Shown piece after piece: positions 33,984 through 42,946 of a DNA stretch of 64,000 nucleotides. Source of the DNA: JASJBU01 sp039714735. Its GTDB lineage: Bacteria; Pseudomonadota; Gammaproteobacteria; Chromatiales; Chromatiaceae. The first letter of the stretch is position 1. The number at the start of each line of letters is the position of its first letter. The notes under the pieces are model-generated. The model was not told the origin of the DNA. It did not search any database and was given only the letters and a program-made list of their open reading frames with translations. Made by a program: the position numbers and the translations under genes. Location of the stretch: contig JBDLIT010000003.1 of NCBI GenBank assembly GCA_039714735.1, positions 9,954-73,953 of the forward strand. Reading direction: 5' to 3'.

Positions 33984-34033
33984 TACTTACTTCATTTTTA
34001 TCGTTTAGCGAATCTACGCTATCGTCTGACGAA

Positions 34034-36445
34034 TCAGATATCCAGATTTTCAACAGTCAAGGCATGAGTTTCTATAAATTCTCGTCTGGGTTCTACTTGA
34101 TCTCCCATCAAAGTTGTGAAAATCTGATCAGCTGCCACTGCATCTTCAATGCTGACTTGAAGTAATCTGCGGCTCACGGAATTCATCGTGGTATCCCATA
34201 GCTGTTCTGGATTCATCTCTCCCAGACCTTTATAGCGTTGTACGTGTTGGCCACGTTTAGCCTCATCCATTAACCAATCCAGGGCCTGTCTAAAACTGGA
34301 AATTTCTTTCGTCTTTTCGCCCCTTTTAACATAGGCATCAACCGCGAGGAGGTCTTTTAATTTCTCACCCAGTTCGATGATCTTTCGATATTCAACGGTA
34401 TTAAAGAAATCGGTGGGAATAAAATGATCAACCCCGATACCATGCACCTTGCGGTTGATCATGATCCCAGCTTCATTTCCTTCCACACCATAGTCCTTGA
34501 TAAAACTGAGAGTACAGGATTCGGAAACACCCAATTCGGTATTTAATCGTGACTCTATTTCACTAACCCATTCTGATAAACGATTTTCGTCCTGTAATAG
34601 GTCTGAATTGAATACAGGCATGTAAATCAGTTTTTCTAGAAATGCTGCATCATATCGACGTGAAAGCCGCTTGATACCAGCCATCACTGCAAGAAAGTTT
34701 CTAGCCAATTCTTCGAGACTTTCTCCGGTCAAACCAGGTGCTTCGCTATTCACAAATAGTGCAGCATTATCCAATGCAGTTTGTAAAAAGTAGTTATTAA
34801 GATCCTGATCATCTTTCAGGTATTGTTCCTGTTTCCCTTTCTTGATTTTGTACAGTGGCGGCTGGGCAATATAAATGTGGCCACGTTCTATCAACTCAGG
34901 CATTTGCCGATAAAAGAAAGTCAGCAGGAGCGTTCGGATATGGGCGCCATCTACATCTGCATCAGTCATTATAATTACGCGATGATAGCGTAATTTATCA
35001 GGATCGAACTCCTCCCGACCGATACCACATCCCAATGCTGTTATTAATGTCCCAACTTCTGCAGAGCCCAGCATCTTGTCAAATCTTGCTTTTTCTACAT
35101 TCAGAATTTTACCTTTAAGCGGCAGGATAGCTTGGAACTTTCTGTCTCTCCCCTGCTTTGCAGATCCACCTGCAGAATCCCCCTCTACAAGGTAAAGCTC
35201 TGATAAAGCAGGATCTTTTTCCTGGCAATCAGCTAATTTCCCAGGCAATCCAGCAATGTCCAAGGCGCCTTTTCGGCGAGTCATCTCCCTTGCTTTCCTC
35301 GCAGCTTCACGGGCTCTTGCCGCATCAACCATTTTCCCAGCAATATTTTTAGCATCGCCAGGATTCTCAAGAAGATAATCATTGAGATGATCGGCAAGTA
35401 AATTTTCCACTACGCTCTTAACTTCTGACGAAACCAGTTTATCCTTTGTTTGTGAAGAGAATTTTGGATCAGGAACTTTTACTGATAGAACAGCAGTTAA
35501 ACCTTCTCGTGAATCATCACCAGTAGTATTCACTTTCTGTTTTTTTGCCATCCCTGCCTGTTCAATATATGAATTGAGTGTCCTGGTTAATGCCCCTCTG
35601 AAACCGGCCAGATGTGTACCACCATCACGTTGTGGAATATTATTTGTGTAGCAAAAGATATTTTCCTGATACGACTCATTCCACTGCATTGCAACTTCGA
35701 CAACAATGTCGCTTCTGGTATCAGAAAAACTAAAGACTTTTTCATGTAAAGGAGATTTATTTTTGTTTAGATGTTCAACAAATGCAACTATTCCACCCTT
35801 ATATTCGAAGATGTCATGTCTATCAGTTTCTTCTTCTTGCAGTAAAATTTTGACACCAGAATTAAGAAAAGAGAGTTCACGTAGTCTCTTGGCTAAGATG
35901 TCATAGTGAAATTTAATATTAGTGAAGGTTTTTGTACTAGGTTTAAATGTTACACTCGTACCACTCTTATCTGTTTCACCAGCTTCCATTAGAGGTTCAA
36001 CAGGCTCTCCATATTGATATTTTTGTTTATAAATTTTATCTTGTCTGTATATCTCAAGCGTAAGTTCTTCAGATAAAGCGTTTACAACTGAAACACCTAC
36101 TCCATGTAATCCACCAGAGACTTTATAAGAATTATCGTCAAATTTTCCACCCGCATGTAATACAGTGAGTATTACCTCAGCAGCCGATCTATTTTCTTCA
36201 GGATGAATATCAACTGGGATACCACGGCCATTATCAACGACAGTTACACTTTGATCAGAATGAATGGTAACTTTTATTTCATCACAATGCCCTGCTAATG
36301 CCTCATCAATAGAATTATCAACCACCTCAAAGACCATGTGATGCAGCCCTGTTCCATCGTCTGTATCACCAATATACATACCAGGGCGTTTTCTTACAGC
36401 GTCTAAACCTTTAAGTACTTTGATGTTGGATGAGTCGTAAGACAT
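34034..36445 (-). CDS. gyrB: DNA gyrase subunit B
   Basis: ATPase subunit of type II topoisomerase that introduces negative supercoils. 803 residues. GHKL ATPase domain: EVVDNSIDEALAGHCDEI, VDNGRGIPVDIH and GGLHGVGVSVVNAL. TOPRIM domain: LYLVEGDSAGGSAKQGRD, then IMTDADVDGAHIRTLLLTFF. The C-terminal tail has RYKGLGEMNPEQLWDTTM. A family insertion of about 160 residues (roughly 555-720), as in other gammaproteobacteria, is present. It ends the dnaA-dnaN-recF-gyrB series, 72 bp after recF. Confidence 0.98.
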   Translation of the reverse strand: MSYDSSNIKVLKGLDAVRKRPGMYIGDTDDGTGLHHMVFEVVDNSIDEALAGHCDEIKVTIHSDQSVTVVDNGRGIPVDIHPEENRSAAEVILTVLHAGGKFDDNSYKVSGGLHGVGVSVVNALSEELTLEIYRQDKIYKQKYQYGEPVEPLMEAGETDKSGTSVTFKPSTKTFTNIKFHYDILAKRLRELSFLNSGVKILLQEEETDRHDIFEYKGGIVAFVEHLNKNKSPLHEKVFSFSDTRSDIVVEVAMQWNESYQENIFCYTNNIPQRDGGTHLAGFRGALTRTLNSYIEQAGMAKKQKVNTTGDDSREGLTAVLSVKVPDPKFSSQTKDKLVSSEVKSVVENLLADHLNDYLLENPGDAKNIAGKMVDAARAREAARKAREMTRRKGALDIAGLPGKLADCQEKDPALSELYLVEGDSAGGSAKQGRDRKFQAILPLKGKILNVEKARFDKMLGSAEVGTLITALGCGIGREEFDPDKLRYHRVIIMTDADVDGAHIRTLLLTFFYRQMPELIERGHIYIAQPPLYKIKKGKQEQYLKDDQDLNNYFLQTALDNAALFVNSEAPGLTGESLEELARNFLAVMAGIKRLSRRYDAAFLEKLIYMPVFNSDLLQDENRLSEWVSEIESRLNTELGVSESCTLSFIKDYGVEGNEAGIMINRKVHGIGVDHFIPTDFFNTVEYRKIIELGEKLKDLLAVDAYVKRGEKTKEISSFRQALDWLMDEAKRGQHVQRYKGLGEMNPEQLWDTTMNSVSRRLLQVSIEDAVAADQIFTTLMGDQVEPRREFIETHALTVENLDI

Positions 36446-36517
36446 AAGATATACCGATATAAACCAAGACTAAATTATAAATATTGCAGCATTATACTCT
36501 TCAGTAGATACGATTAC

Positions 36518-37633
36518 TCATACAATCTCACCATGTTCCACGTGAAACATTTCATAGAGTTCCGGATCATAGATATGTGTATTCTTGTTTAATGTAGTAA
36601 TAAAAGTTTGAAACTTATTCTGTTTAATTTGATTCAGAATAAGTGCAAGATTCTCTTTATCTAATTCAGAAAAGATATCATCACATAATAGTATTGGATT
36701 TTCTTTTGTGTGTGATCTGATATTATTTAGATTCGACAGTACAATCAATATTGCTAATATCTTTTGTTCACCTCTTGATAAAACATCTTTAGATAATTTC
36801 CCATTGATCTTTATTATTAGATCAGCACGGTGGGGACCTATTGAAGTAAACCCCCTTTTTTTATCGCTTTTTAAACTCTTTAGTAGTGATTCTTTCAGAG
36901 ATCTATTTTTATCCCACCCTTTTCTAAAGGTTGCTTGAAATTCATACTCCGGAAAAAAAATAGAGAAGTTATCATTTATACTATTATTTATTCCCTCAAC
37001 ACTTCTCTTTCTTTTTAAGGTTATTTCATTAGAGATAATTTCTAGCTGACTATCCCATATAACTACTTCTTTTAAATTTCCCTGTAAGGCAGCGTTCCTT
37101 TGCATCAAGAGTTTTTTATATTTCCTTACTAGCGATGCATAGTCATGTTCCACGTGGAACACACCCCAGTCAATTAATCGACGTCGTTGATTTGGTCCGT
37201 CTTCAATGATCTTATGTATATTTGGTGTAATGATTCCTAGAGGAAGAGCATGTGCGACATTTGTTAATTTATTTTGTTGTTGACCGTTTATTGAAAAACT
37301 ATTATCAGTTGCTGACTTTTTAAGTAGGAGATGTTGAATATATCCGGTTGAGTTATTTATTGTTGCGGAAATATTAATTTGAGTATGATTTTTTTTAATG
37401 AGATTTTTTATTGATGTCGACCTGAAACTTTTGTTTCTGACCAAGAGATAGATAGCTTCAAGTATTGTTGTCTTGCCAGCACCATTTTTACCAGAGATGA
37501 TATTAATGTGTGGATGAGGGGTGATTTTTAGCCTAGTTATAAGCCTTAAATTATTGATAGTTAATTTAGATAAGAACAATTTGTTACTGAGTTTATTAAC
37601 ACAGAGAATCTGCCGCTGTATTAATGTTATCAA
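36518..37633 (-). CDS. recF: DNA replication and repair protein RecF
   Basis: ABC/SMC-like ATPase that helps load RecA at gaps. 371 residues from TTG 37633; the family N-terminus (FLSKLTINNLRLI) suggests the true start could be TTG 37579 (353 residues). Walker A: SGKNGAGKTT. Signature: LSRGEQKILAILIVLSN. Walker B: ILLCDDIFSELD. The gene is strikingly AT-rich (Ile/Lys/Asn-rich protein) beside GC-rich neighbours. Two parS sites are embedded in it, each encoding FHVEH. It is 8 bp after dnaN. Confidence 0.95.
   Translation of the reverse strand: MITLIQRQILCVNKLSNKLFLSKLTINNLRLITRLKITPHPHINIISGKNGAGKTTILEAIYLLVRNKSFRSTSIKNLIKKNHTQINISATINNSTGYIQHLLLKKSATDNSFSINGQQQNKLTNVAHALPLGIITPNIHKIIEDGPNQRRRLIDWGVFHVEHDYASLVRKYKKLLMQRNAALQGNLKEVVIWDSQLEIISNEITLKRKRSVEGINNSINDNFSIFFPEYEFQATFRKGWDKNRSLKESLLKSLKSDKKRGFTSIGPHRADLIIKINGKLSKDVLSRGEQKILAILIVLSNLNNIRSHTKENPILLCDDIFSELDKENLALILNQIKQNKFQTFITTLNKNTHIYDPELYEMFHVEHGEIV
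36534..36549. promoter_or_regulatory. parS centromere site inside the recF 3' end
   Basis: TGTTCCACGTGAAACA matches the chromosomal parS consensus TGTTTCACGTGAAACA at 15 of 16 bases and is identical to the Bacillus subtilis form. It binds ParB, encoded about 16 kb away at 52231-53115. Confidence 0.93.
37146..37161. promoter_or_regulatory. parS centromere site in the middle of recF
   Basis: TGTTCCACGTGGAACA is a perfect 16-bp palindrome, matching the parS consensus at 14 of 16 bases. It is 612 bp from the first parS. Both sites translate within recF as F-H-V-E-H. Confidence 0.88.
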
Positions 37634-37641
37634 TAAATTTG

Positions 37642-38742
37642 TTATATGCGCATTGGCATAACAACATACTTACTTGAAGAGTTACCTTTTCCATAAATTA
37701 GCGCACTGCTATTTGAGTCTTTGAGTTCGATAATTATTATATCTTCGCTAATAGCAGAGAGTGCATCTATTAGATAACCAACATTAAATCCAATCTTAAT
37801 ATCTTCTCCATTATAAATAACCTCAAGTTCTTCTTCTGCCTCTTCTTGCTCAGGATTATGCGCCTGCAATTGTAGAGTTCCATTTATGACTGAAAATCTA
37901 ATTCCCCTGTATTTTTCATTTGAAAGTATTGAAGCTCTTGTCAAAGATTGTTTGAGCTTATCTTTATCAGCTTCGAGTTCTTTGTCTGCAGATGATGGCA
38001 TCACCCGCTGGTATTCAGGAAAACGGCCATCAATCAGTTTTGATGTGAATACAGAATTAGTAAGAAGTACTTTAATGTAACTGTTGCTTAGTTCGATTTT
38101 TATATCTGAATCTTTATCGTTGAGAAGTTTTGAAAGTTCAAGTACTGCTTTTCTTGGTAAAATAACTTGATTGTTTAAAGCATCATTTGGATTAGTCGGA
38201 ATTTCACATAGCGCCAACCGATGTCCATCAGTTGCTACTGTTCTAATTATATTTTCTTCTATCTCTAGCAGCATGCCATTGAGATAATATCGGACATCCT
38301 GTTGCGCCATAGCAAAAGCTGTCTTATCGATAAGTTTTTTGAAGTCATTTTCTTTTATTGTAAAGAACGAGTTTCCAGGAGAAGCTTCTATCACAGGATA
38401 ATCTTGTGCAGGCAGAATACCTAATGAGAATCGACTACGTCCTGATTTTATGTGTACTTTATCGTTAGTAACTTCCATGGAAATATCTGCTCCTTCTGGT
38501 AGAGCCTTACAGATATCTAAAATTTTTCTAGCTGGTAATGTGAAGTCGTGTTCGTCATCACATGTAGCGATAGCCTGAGTTTTTAATTCAACCTCTAAAT
38601 CTGTTGCAGTCAGATTTATTATTCCATTTCCTGCATTGATAAGAATATTTGCCAATATTGGCAATGTTTGTCTTCGCTCGACAACGTTGCCAATCTTCTG
38701 CAGTGGTTCAAGTAAATCTTCGCGTTTAGTGGATATCTTCAT
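37642..38742 (-). CDS. dnaN: DNA polymerase III sliding clamp (beta subunit)
   Basis: Ring-shaped dimeric processivity clamp of the replicase. 366 residues, three repeated clamp domains of about 120 residues each. Starts MKISTKREDLLEPLQKIGNV. Signatures: RRQTLPILANILI, then TDLEVELKTQA in domain 1, ATDGHRLALCEI in domain 2, and the C-terminal YVVMPMRI, which forms part of the peptide-binding pocket. Base composition is AT-rich like recF. It is separated from dnaA by a 219-bp gap carrying two DnaA boxes. Confidence 0.97.
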   Translation of the reverse strand: MKISTKREDLLEPLQKIGNVVERRQTLPILANILINAGNGIINLTATDLEVELKTQAIATCDDEHDFTLPARKILDICKALPEGADISMEVTNDKVHIKSGRSRFSLGILPAQDYPVIEASPGNSFFTIKENDFKKLIDKTAFAMAQQDVRYYLNGMLLEIEENIIRTVATDGHRLALCEIPTNPNDALNNQVILPRKAVLELSKLLNDKDSDIKIELSNSYIKVLLTNSVFTSKLIDGRFPEYQRVMPSSADKELEADKDKLKQSLTRASILSNEKYRGIRFSVINGTLQLQAHNPEQEEAEEELEVIYNGEDIKIGFNVGYLIDALSAISEDIIIIELKDSNSSALIYGKGNSSSKYVVMPMRI

Positions 38743-38961
38743 TGTTCTAACTCTTAACTTATAATAAATAAGTATTTTTATTTAGTAGCTTATTACTATT
38801 ATTAAGCATGTTGGTAACTGATGAGAAAGCTATTAACCTTTTGATTTTACGTATATTTTTGTTAGTAACATGTTATTGATTGATCTCATATTAAGTTGTT
38901 GATCAGTTGTGGATAAATAATGAAAATTGAATTATGTTTTTTTTATAACAGTTTATCCACA
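38743..38961. other. oriC: Candidate replication origin (oriC) in the dnaA-dnaN gap
   Basis: 219 very AT-rich bases. Two perfect DnaA boxes are present in opposite orientations: TGTGGATAA at 38908-38916 and TTATCCACA at 38953-38961, the latter immediately after the dnaA stop. AT-rich tracts at about 38760-38805 and 38925-38945 could unwind, and two GATC words are present. A third perfect box lies on the other side of dnaA (40413-40421). Two boxes are fewer than in well-studied origins, so the true oriC may instead be, or extend to, the dnaA-rpmH gap. Confidence 0.55.
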
Positions 38962-40299
38962 CTAACTACTTAGGGTTCTTAACAAATTTGAGTAATCTTC
39001 AGCTATTCTAGGATCCGTTTCACGTAATTCTTTAATTTTTCTGTTTGCGTGAATTACAGTTGTATGGTCCCTGCCGCCAAAAGCGTTACCTATTTCAGGT
39101 AGGCTGTGATTGGTGAGTTCCTTAGCCAAGGTCATTGCTATCTGTCTCGGTCTCGCTATGGACCGGCTTCTTTTTGCAGAGAGCAGATCTGAAGTTCGTA
39201 TCTGATAGTATTCAGCAACAGTTTTTTGGATGCTATCAATCGTGACTTGCTTGGCATGAGCCGCCAGCATGTCTCGCAAGGCATTTTTGGCGAAGTCTAG
39301 ATTGATCTCCTGTCCAGTAAAGCTTGCATTGGCAATAACTCTTCTAAGAGCACCTTCCAATTCCCTGATATTTGATCGAATTCTCTTACCCATGAAAAAT
39401 GCCACTTCACTGGGTAGTTTTGCATTGAGCATCAGGGCCTTGCTCTGGAGAATGGCAACACGCGTCTCAAGATCTGGCGGTTCAATCGCAACAGTGAGCC
39501 CCCATCCAAAACGAGATTTTAGTCTCTCCTCCAGTCCAGTGACCTCTTTTGGAAAACGGTCACTAGAAAGGATGATTTGTTGTTGCGATTCAAACAGTGC
39601 GTTGAATGTATGAAAGAACTCTTCTTGTGATCTTTCTTTTCCGGCAAAGAATTGGATGTCATCGATTAACAGCGCATTTAGGGAACGATACTTTTTTTTG
39701 AATTGATCAATGGTGTTATGTTGCAAGGCTTTGACCATATCAGATACAAATCGCTCTGAGTGAAGATAAACGACCTTTGCGTGCGGATTATTATTCAAAA
39801 TTGAATTACCAATGGCGTGCATCAGATGGGTCTTCCCTAAGCCGACACCACCATAGATAAAGAGTGGGTTGTAGGCTTTTCCAGGATTGGCGCCTAGCTG
39901 CATGGATGCCGCACGAGCAATTTGGTTCGACTTACCCTCAACAAAGGTTTCAAATGTGAAATTGGCATTAATATTTGAATCTAAACTGAGCTTGTCGCTA
40001 ACCGTAGTCACTACAGGTCCACTCTTTTTCTGAGTGGACTGTGGCGCGACCTGAGTTTTTTTCTTGCTGCCGATTTCTATCGATACCTGTGGTGTTGAAG
40101 CGCCGCAGATTTGTGAAAGATGGTTTTTGATGGAATCAAGGTAATGATTTCTTACCCAGTCGAGTACAAAGCGGTTCGGTGCAAGAAGCTTAACCTGTTT
40201 TTCTTCTTCGATAACCTGGAGAGGCCTTATCCAGGTATTGAACTGCTGTGCAGACAACTCCTGTTCTAAGTGCTCAGAACAGCGACGCCATAGTTCCAA
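38962..40299 (-). CDS. dnaA: Chromosomal replication initiator DnaA
   Basis: AAA+ protein that binds DnaA boxes and opens the origin. 445 residues. Domain I: ELWRRCSEHLEQELSAQQFN. Linker II is Ser/Gln/Thr-rich (about 88-115). Domain III: Walker A GGVGLGKTHLMHAIGN, Walker B LLIDDIQFFAGK. Domain IV helix-turn-helix signature: FGGRDHTTVIHANRKI. It is divergent from rpmH and heads dnaA-dnaN-recF-gyrB. Confidence 0.98.
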   Translation of the reverse strand: MELWRRCSEHLEQELSAQQFNTWIRPLQVIEEEKQVKLLAPNRFVLDWVRNHYLDSIKNHLSQICGASTPQVSIEIGSKKKTQVAPQSTQKKSGPVVTTVSDKLSLDSNINANFTFETFVEGKSNQIARAASMQLGANPGKAYNPLFIYGGVGLGKTHLMHAIGNSILNNNPHAKVVYLHSERFVSDMVKALQHNTIDQFKKKYRSLNALLIDDIQFFAGKERSQEEFFHTFNALFESQQQIILSSDRFPKEVTGLEERLKSRFGWGLTVAIEPPDLETRVAILQSKALMLNAKLPSEVAFFMGKRIRSNIRELEGALRRVIANASFTGQEINLDFAKNALRDMLAAHAKQVTIDSIQKTVAEYYQIRTSDLLSAKRSRSIARPRQIAMTLAKELTNHSLPEIGNAFGGRDHTTVIHANRKIKELRETDPRIAEDYSNLLRTLSS

Positions 40300-40412
40300 G
40301 ATGGATTACTCCGATAGCTTTTAGTCAGTTTAAGGGAATGACCAGTCATATCTGTGAAAAGACTGGTTTAATTTAATTGATATAACGTAAAGTCTACTCT
40401 CCAGTCCTGGAC

Positions 40413-40421
40413 TTATCCACA
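40413..40421 (+). promoter_or_regulatory. DnaA box between dnaA and rpmH
   Basis: Perfect TTATCCACA, 114 bp upstream of the dnaA start. It may autoregulate dnaA or belong to the origin. The 246-bp dnaA-rpmH gap is the oriC position in pseudomonads. Confidence 0.7.
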
Positions 40422-40453
40422 ATTTAAGCGCTCTTTGAATATGTCACATGATA

Positions 40454-40483
40454 TTGACAAATAGGCCAAATAAAGGCTAGGAT
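40454..40483 (+). promoter_or_regulatory. Sigma-70 promoter of rpmH-rnpA-yidD
   Basis: A consensus TTGACA (40454-40459), an 18-base spacer and TAGGAT (40478-40483), about 60 bases ahead of rpmH. A short CGCC-T6-GGCG hairpin follows in the leader. Confidence 0.7.
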
Positions 40484-40545
40484 GCCGCTCTTTTTTCGTT
40501 TGCAATCTCATTCGCCTTTTTTGGCGTAACCCTCGGTAAAGTGTC

Positions 40546-40680
40546 ATGAAAAGAACTTTTCAGCCCAGTAATCTAAAGCGAGTCCGCAACCATGGTTTTC
40601 GCGCACGTATGGCTACTCGCAGTGGACGTAAGGTGATTAAAGCCCGCCGTTCCAAAGGGCGCGCACGTCTGGCTCTATAA
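40546..40680 (+). CDS. rpmH: 50S ribosomal protein L34
   Basis: 44-residue basic ribosomal protein, easily missed because of its size. The sequence starts MKRTFQPSNLKRVRNHGFRA and ends with RRSKGRARLAL, nearly identical to the E. coli protein across its length. It is preceded by a strong sigma-70 promoter and followed after 9 bases by rnpA, the conserved order. Confidence 0.98.
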   Translation: MKRTFQPSNLKRVRNHGFRARMATRSGRKVIKARRSKGRARLAL

Positions 40681-40689
40681 ACCATCTTC

Positions 40690-41055
40690 TTGGCGACAGC
40701 TGAAGGGAAGTTTTCCCGACGGAATCGATTGTTGAAACCCGACGAATACCGTCGGGTTTTTGATTCAGGCGAGCGGTCCGGGGACCGTAATTTTATGGTA
40801 TTAGCGCGAGCGAATGGTTTGCAGTATGCCCGGCTTGGTTTGGCTATCACCAAAAAGAAGACAAAGAGGGCAGTGGATCGCAATCGACTGAAACGTCTGG
40901 TAAGAGAAAGTTTTCGCTCCCATCAACATTTATTGACGGGAATGGATCTGGTCGTGCTTAACCAGCGTGGGAAATTATTGGCAACCAACAGTCAATATTA
41001 TTCATCCCTGTCGCGCCATTGGCAAAAATTGGCTAAAAGATGCGCACGCTCTTGA
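40690..41055 (+). CDS. rnpA: Ribonuclease P protein component
   Basis: Basic protein cofactor of RNase P, which trims the 5' ends of pre-tRNAs. 121 residues from TTG 40690; this is the only in-frame start giving the usual N-terminus (RRNRLLKPDEYRRVFDSGER). The RNR signature is AVDRNRLKRLVRESFR, near residues 60-75, with YARLGLAITKKKTKRA before it. Its end overlaps yidD by 16 bp. The rare TTG start 9 bases after rpmH suggests low, coupled expression. Confidence 0.95.
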   Translation: MATAEGKFSRRNRLLKPDEYRRVFDSGERSGDRNFMVLARANGLQYARLGLAITKKKTKRAVDRNRLKRLVRESFRSHQHLLTGMDLVVLNQRGKLLATNSQYYSSLSRHWQKLAKRCARS

Positions 41056-41276
41056 TCGCACTGATTCGGACTTATCAGATCCTTCTCAGTCCATTTCTTG
41101 GAAACCACTGCCGCTTCTATCCAAGTTGTTCCAGCTATGCCGTAGAGGCTTTGGAAAAACACGGTTTTGTAAAGGGCCTATGGTTGTCACTACGCAGGAT
41201 CTCACACTGTCATCCCTGGCATGAGGGGGGTGTTGATCCAGTTCCTGAACCCATTAATAAGAAGCATCATGGATAA
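41040..41276 (+). CDS. yidD: Membrane protein insertion efficiency factor YidD
   Basis: 78-residue peripheral inner-membrane protein that aids YidC-dependent insertion. It starts with an amphipathic helix (MRTLLIALIRTYQILLSPFLG), then the diagnostic CRFYPSCSSYAVEAL and RRISHCHPWHEGGVDPVP. It overlaps rnpA upstream, and yidC begins 8 bases before its end, so rnpA-yidD-yidC are translationally linked. Confidence 0.97.
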   Translation: MRTLLIALIRTYQILLSPFLGNHCRFYPSCSSYAVEALEKHGFVKGLWLSLRRISHCHPWHEGGVDPVPEPINKKHHG

Positions 41277-42939
41277 TTTAAGATTAATTCTCTTTTTTGC
41301 CTTGGCCTTTATAGGACTCTTGTTGTATCAAGCCTGGGTTGAAGATTATGGACCAAAACAATCAGCCACTTTTCAACAGCCCTCCCATTCTGAGACTGCC
41401 TCCCCTGCGTCTGAGGAGGCTGGCGGAGTCCCAACAGCAGTAGTTGGGAGTGACAGCTCGCTAACCGCAGATGATTCTGTCCCTGAGATTGGAAGTTCAG
41501 CAATCAATCTGGGAAAGAAAATCGTAAAGGTCGAGACAGATCTTTTGCGTGTAGAAATATCCAGCAGAGGTGGAACCTTGCAGAGAGCCTCTCTGCTTGA
41601 TTACCCGGTTTCGCCAGAAACACCGGAAATTAAATTTGAACTCTTTTCTACTGATTTACCGGATATTTTCATCGCACAGTCAGGCCTGATTGGCGGTACA
41701 GCAGGTCAGGTCCCGACCCATGAAGCCGAGTATAAGATCGATCAGACTGAATATGTGCTCGGAAATGATCAGGATCAGTTAAAAGTCACGTTGAGCTGGA
41801 GTTCCGGTAACGGCATTGAAGTCAGGAAGCATTATATATTTAACCGTGGTAGTTACCTGATCGATGTTATCCATGAGATTTCTAATCAGTCAGGCAAGCC
41901 GTTGGCTGCCAGAGACTACGCACAATTACAGAGAAGTGAACCCGAAAGTCGCTCCGGATTTACCACCTATACCTATACAGGCGGTGTCTATTACAACCCG
42001 ACAGATAAATATGAGAAGGTCGATTTTGAGGATATGGCGAAAAAGAGTCTGAGCGTAGACTCAACGGATGGCTGGTTCGCTATCATACAGCACTATTTTC
42101 TGGGTGCCTGGATACCGCCTAAGGATCAGTTAGAGCACTATTATACTAACAGCCTACCCGGCCCGAAATATCTCATCGGAAGTTACTCGCCATCATTATC
42201 ACTGGTCGATGGCGGCACACACCAGTTTGAGAAAAAACTGTATGTAGGACCGAAGCTGCATGATGAACTCCAGAGCATCGCTCAAGGTTTGGAACTGTCC
42301 GTAGATTATGGTTGGTTGACTGTGCTGGCCGAACCCATCTTCTGGTTGCTTAAATTCATTCATAGTTGGGTCGGAAATTGGGGTTGGTCGATCATTCTCC
42401 TCACCATTCTTATCAAGGCGGCCTTCTACAAGTTGTCAGAGACCAGCTACAAGTCTATGGCGAATATGCGAAAAGTGACGCCAAGACTGCAGGCCCTGAA
42501 GGATCGTTATGGAGATGACAAGCAGCGTCTCAACCAGGCCATGATGGAGATGTATAAGAAGGAGAAGATCAATCCCCTGGGCGGATGTTTGCCAATTCTT
42601 GTACAGATCCCGGTGTTTATCGCACTCTACTGGGTATTGCTGGAGAGCGTTGAATTGCGGCATGCGCCTTTTATCCTTTGGATCAATAATCTGTCTGCAA
42701 AAGACCCCTACTTTATCCTCCCCCTAATCATGGGCGTCTCGATGTTTGTTCAGCAAAAACTGAATCCGGCGCCACCTGATCCCATGCAGGCTAAAATCAT
42801 GATGAGCCTGCCATTCGTATTTACGATCTTCTTTGCATTTTTCCCGGCAGGTCTGGTGCTTTATTGGGTAGTGAATAACCTCATTTCGATCGCACAGCAG
42901 TGGTATATCACGAATAAAATCGAAAAGGCCGCCAAATAG
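41269..42939 (+). CDS. yidC: Membrane protein insertase YidC
   Basis: Inserts and folds inner-membrane proteins, alone or with SecYEG; F0 subunit c is a classic client and is encoded in this window. 556 residues from ATG 41269 (MDNLRLILFFALAFIGLLLY); 41221 is an in-frame extension into yidD. TM1 at the N-terminus, then a large periplasmic beta-sandwich domain (about 60-340), then TM2-TM6 with NPLGGCLPILVQIPVFIALY and PAGLVLYWVVNN. The conserved groove arginine lies in the KLSETSYKSMANMRKVTP region or just after it. It is followed by mnmE after 7 bases. Confidence 0.97.
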   Translation: MDNLRLILFFALAFIGLLLYQAWVEDYGPKQSATFQQPSHSETASPASEEAGGVPTAVVGSDSSLTADDSVPEIGSSAINLGKKIVKVETDLLRVEISSRGGTLQRASLLDYPVSPETPEIKFELFSTDLPDIFIAQSGLIGGTAGQVPTHEAEYKIDQTEYVLGNDQDQLKVTLSWSSGNGIEVRKHYIFNRGSYLIDVIHEISNQSGKPLAARDYAQLQRSEPESRSGFTTYTYTGGVYYNPTDKYEKVDFEDMAKKSLSVDSTDGWFAIIQHYFLGAWIPPKDQLEHYYTNSLPGPKYLIGSYSPSLSLVDGGTHQFEKKLYVGPKLHDELQSIAQGLELSVDYGWLTVLAEPIFWLLKFIHSWVGNWGWSIILLTILIKAAFYKLSETSYKSMANMRKVTPRLQALKDRYGDDKQRLNQAMMEMYKKEKINPLGGCLPILVQIPVFIALYWVLLESVELRHAPFILWINNLSAKDPYFILPLIMGVSMFVQQKLNPAPPDPMQAKIMMSLPFVFTIFFAFFPAGLVLYWVVNNLISIAQQWYITNKIEKAAK

Positions 42940-42946
42940 TAAAGAG

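Noticed and set aside
34000..34033. Terminator between plsC and gyrB
   Set aside because: Only short, imperfect pairing (GCG...CGC) is visible; no stable stem with a T-run.
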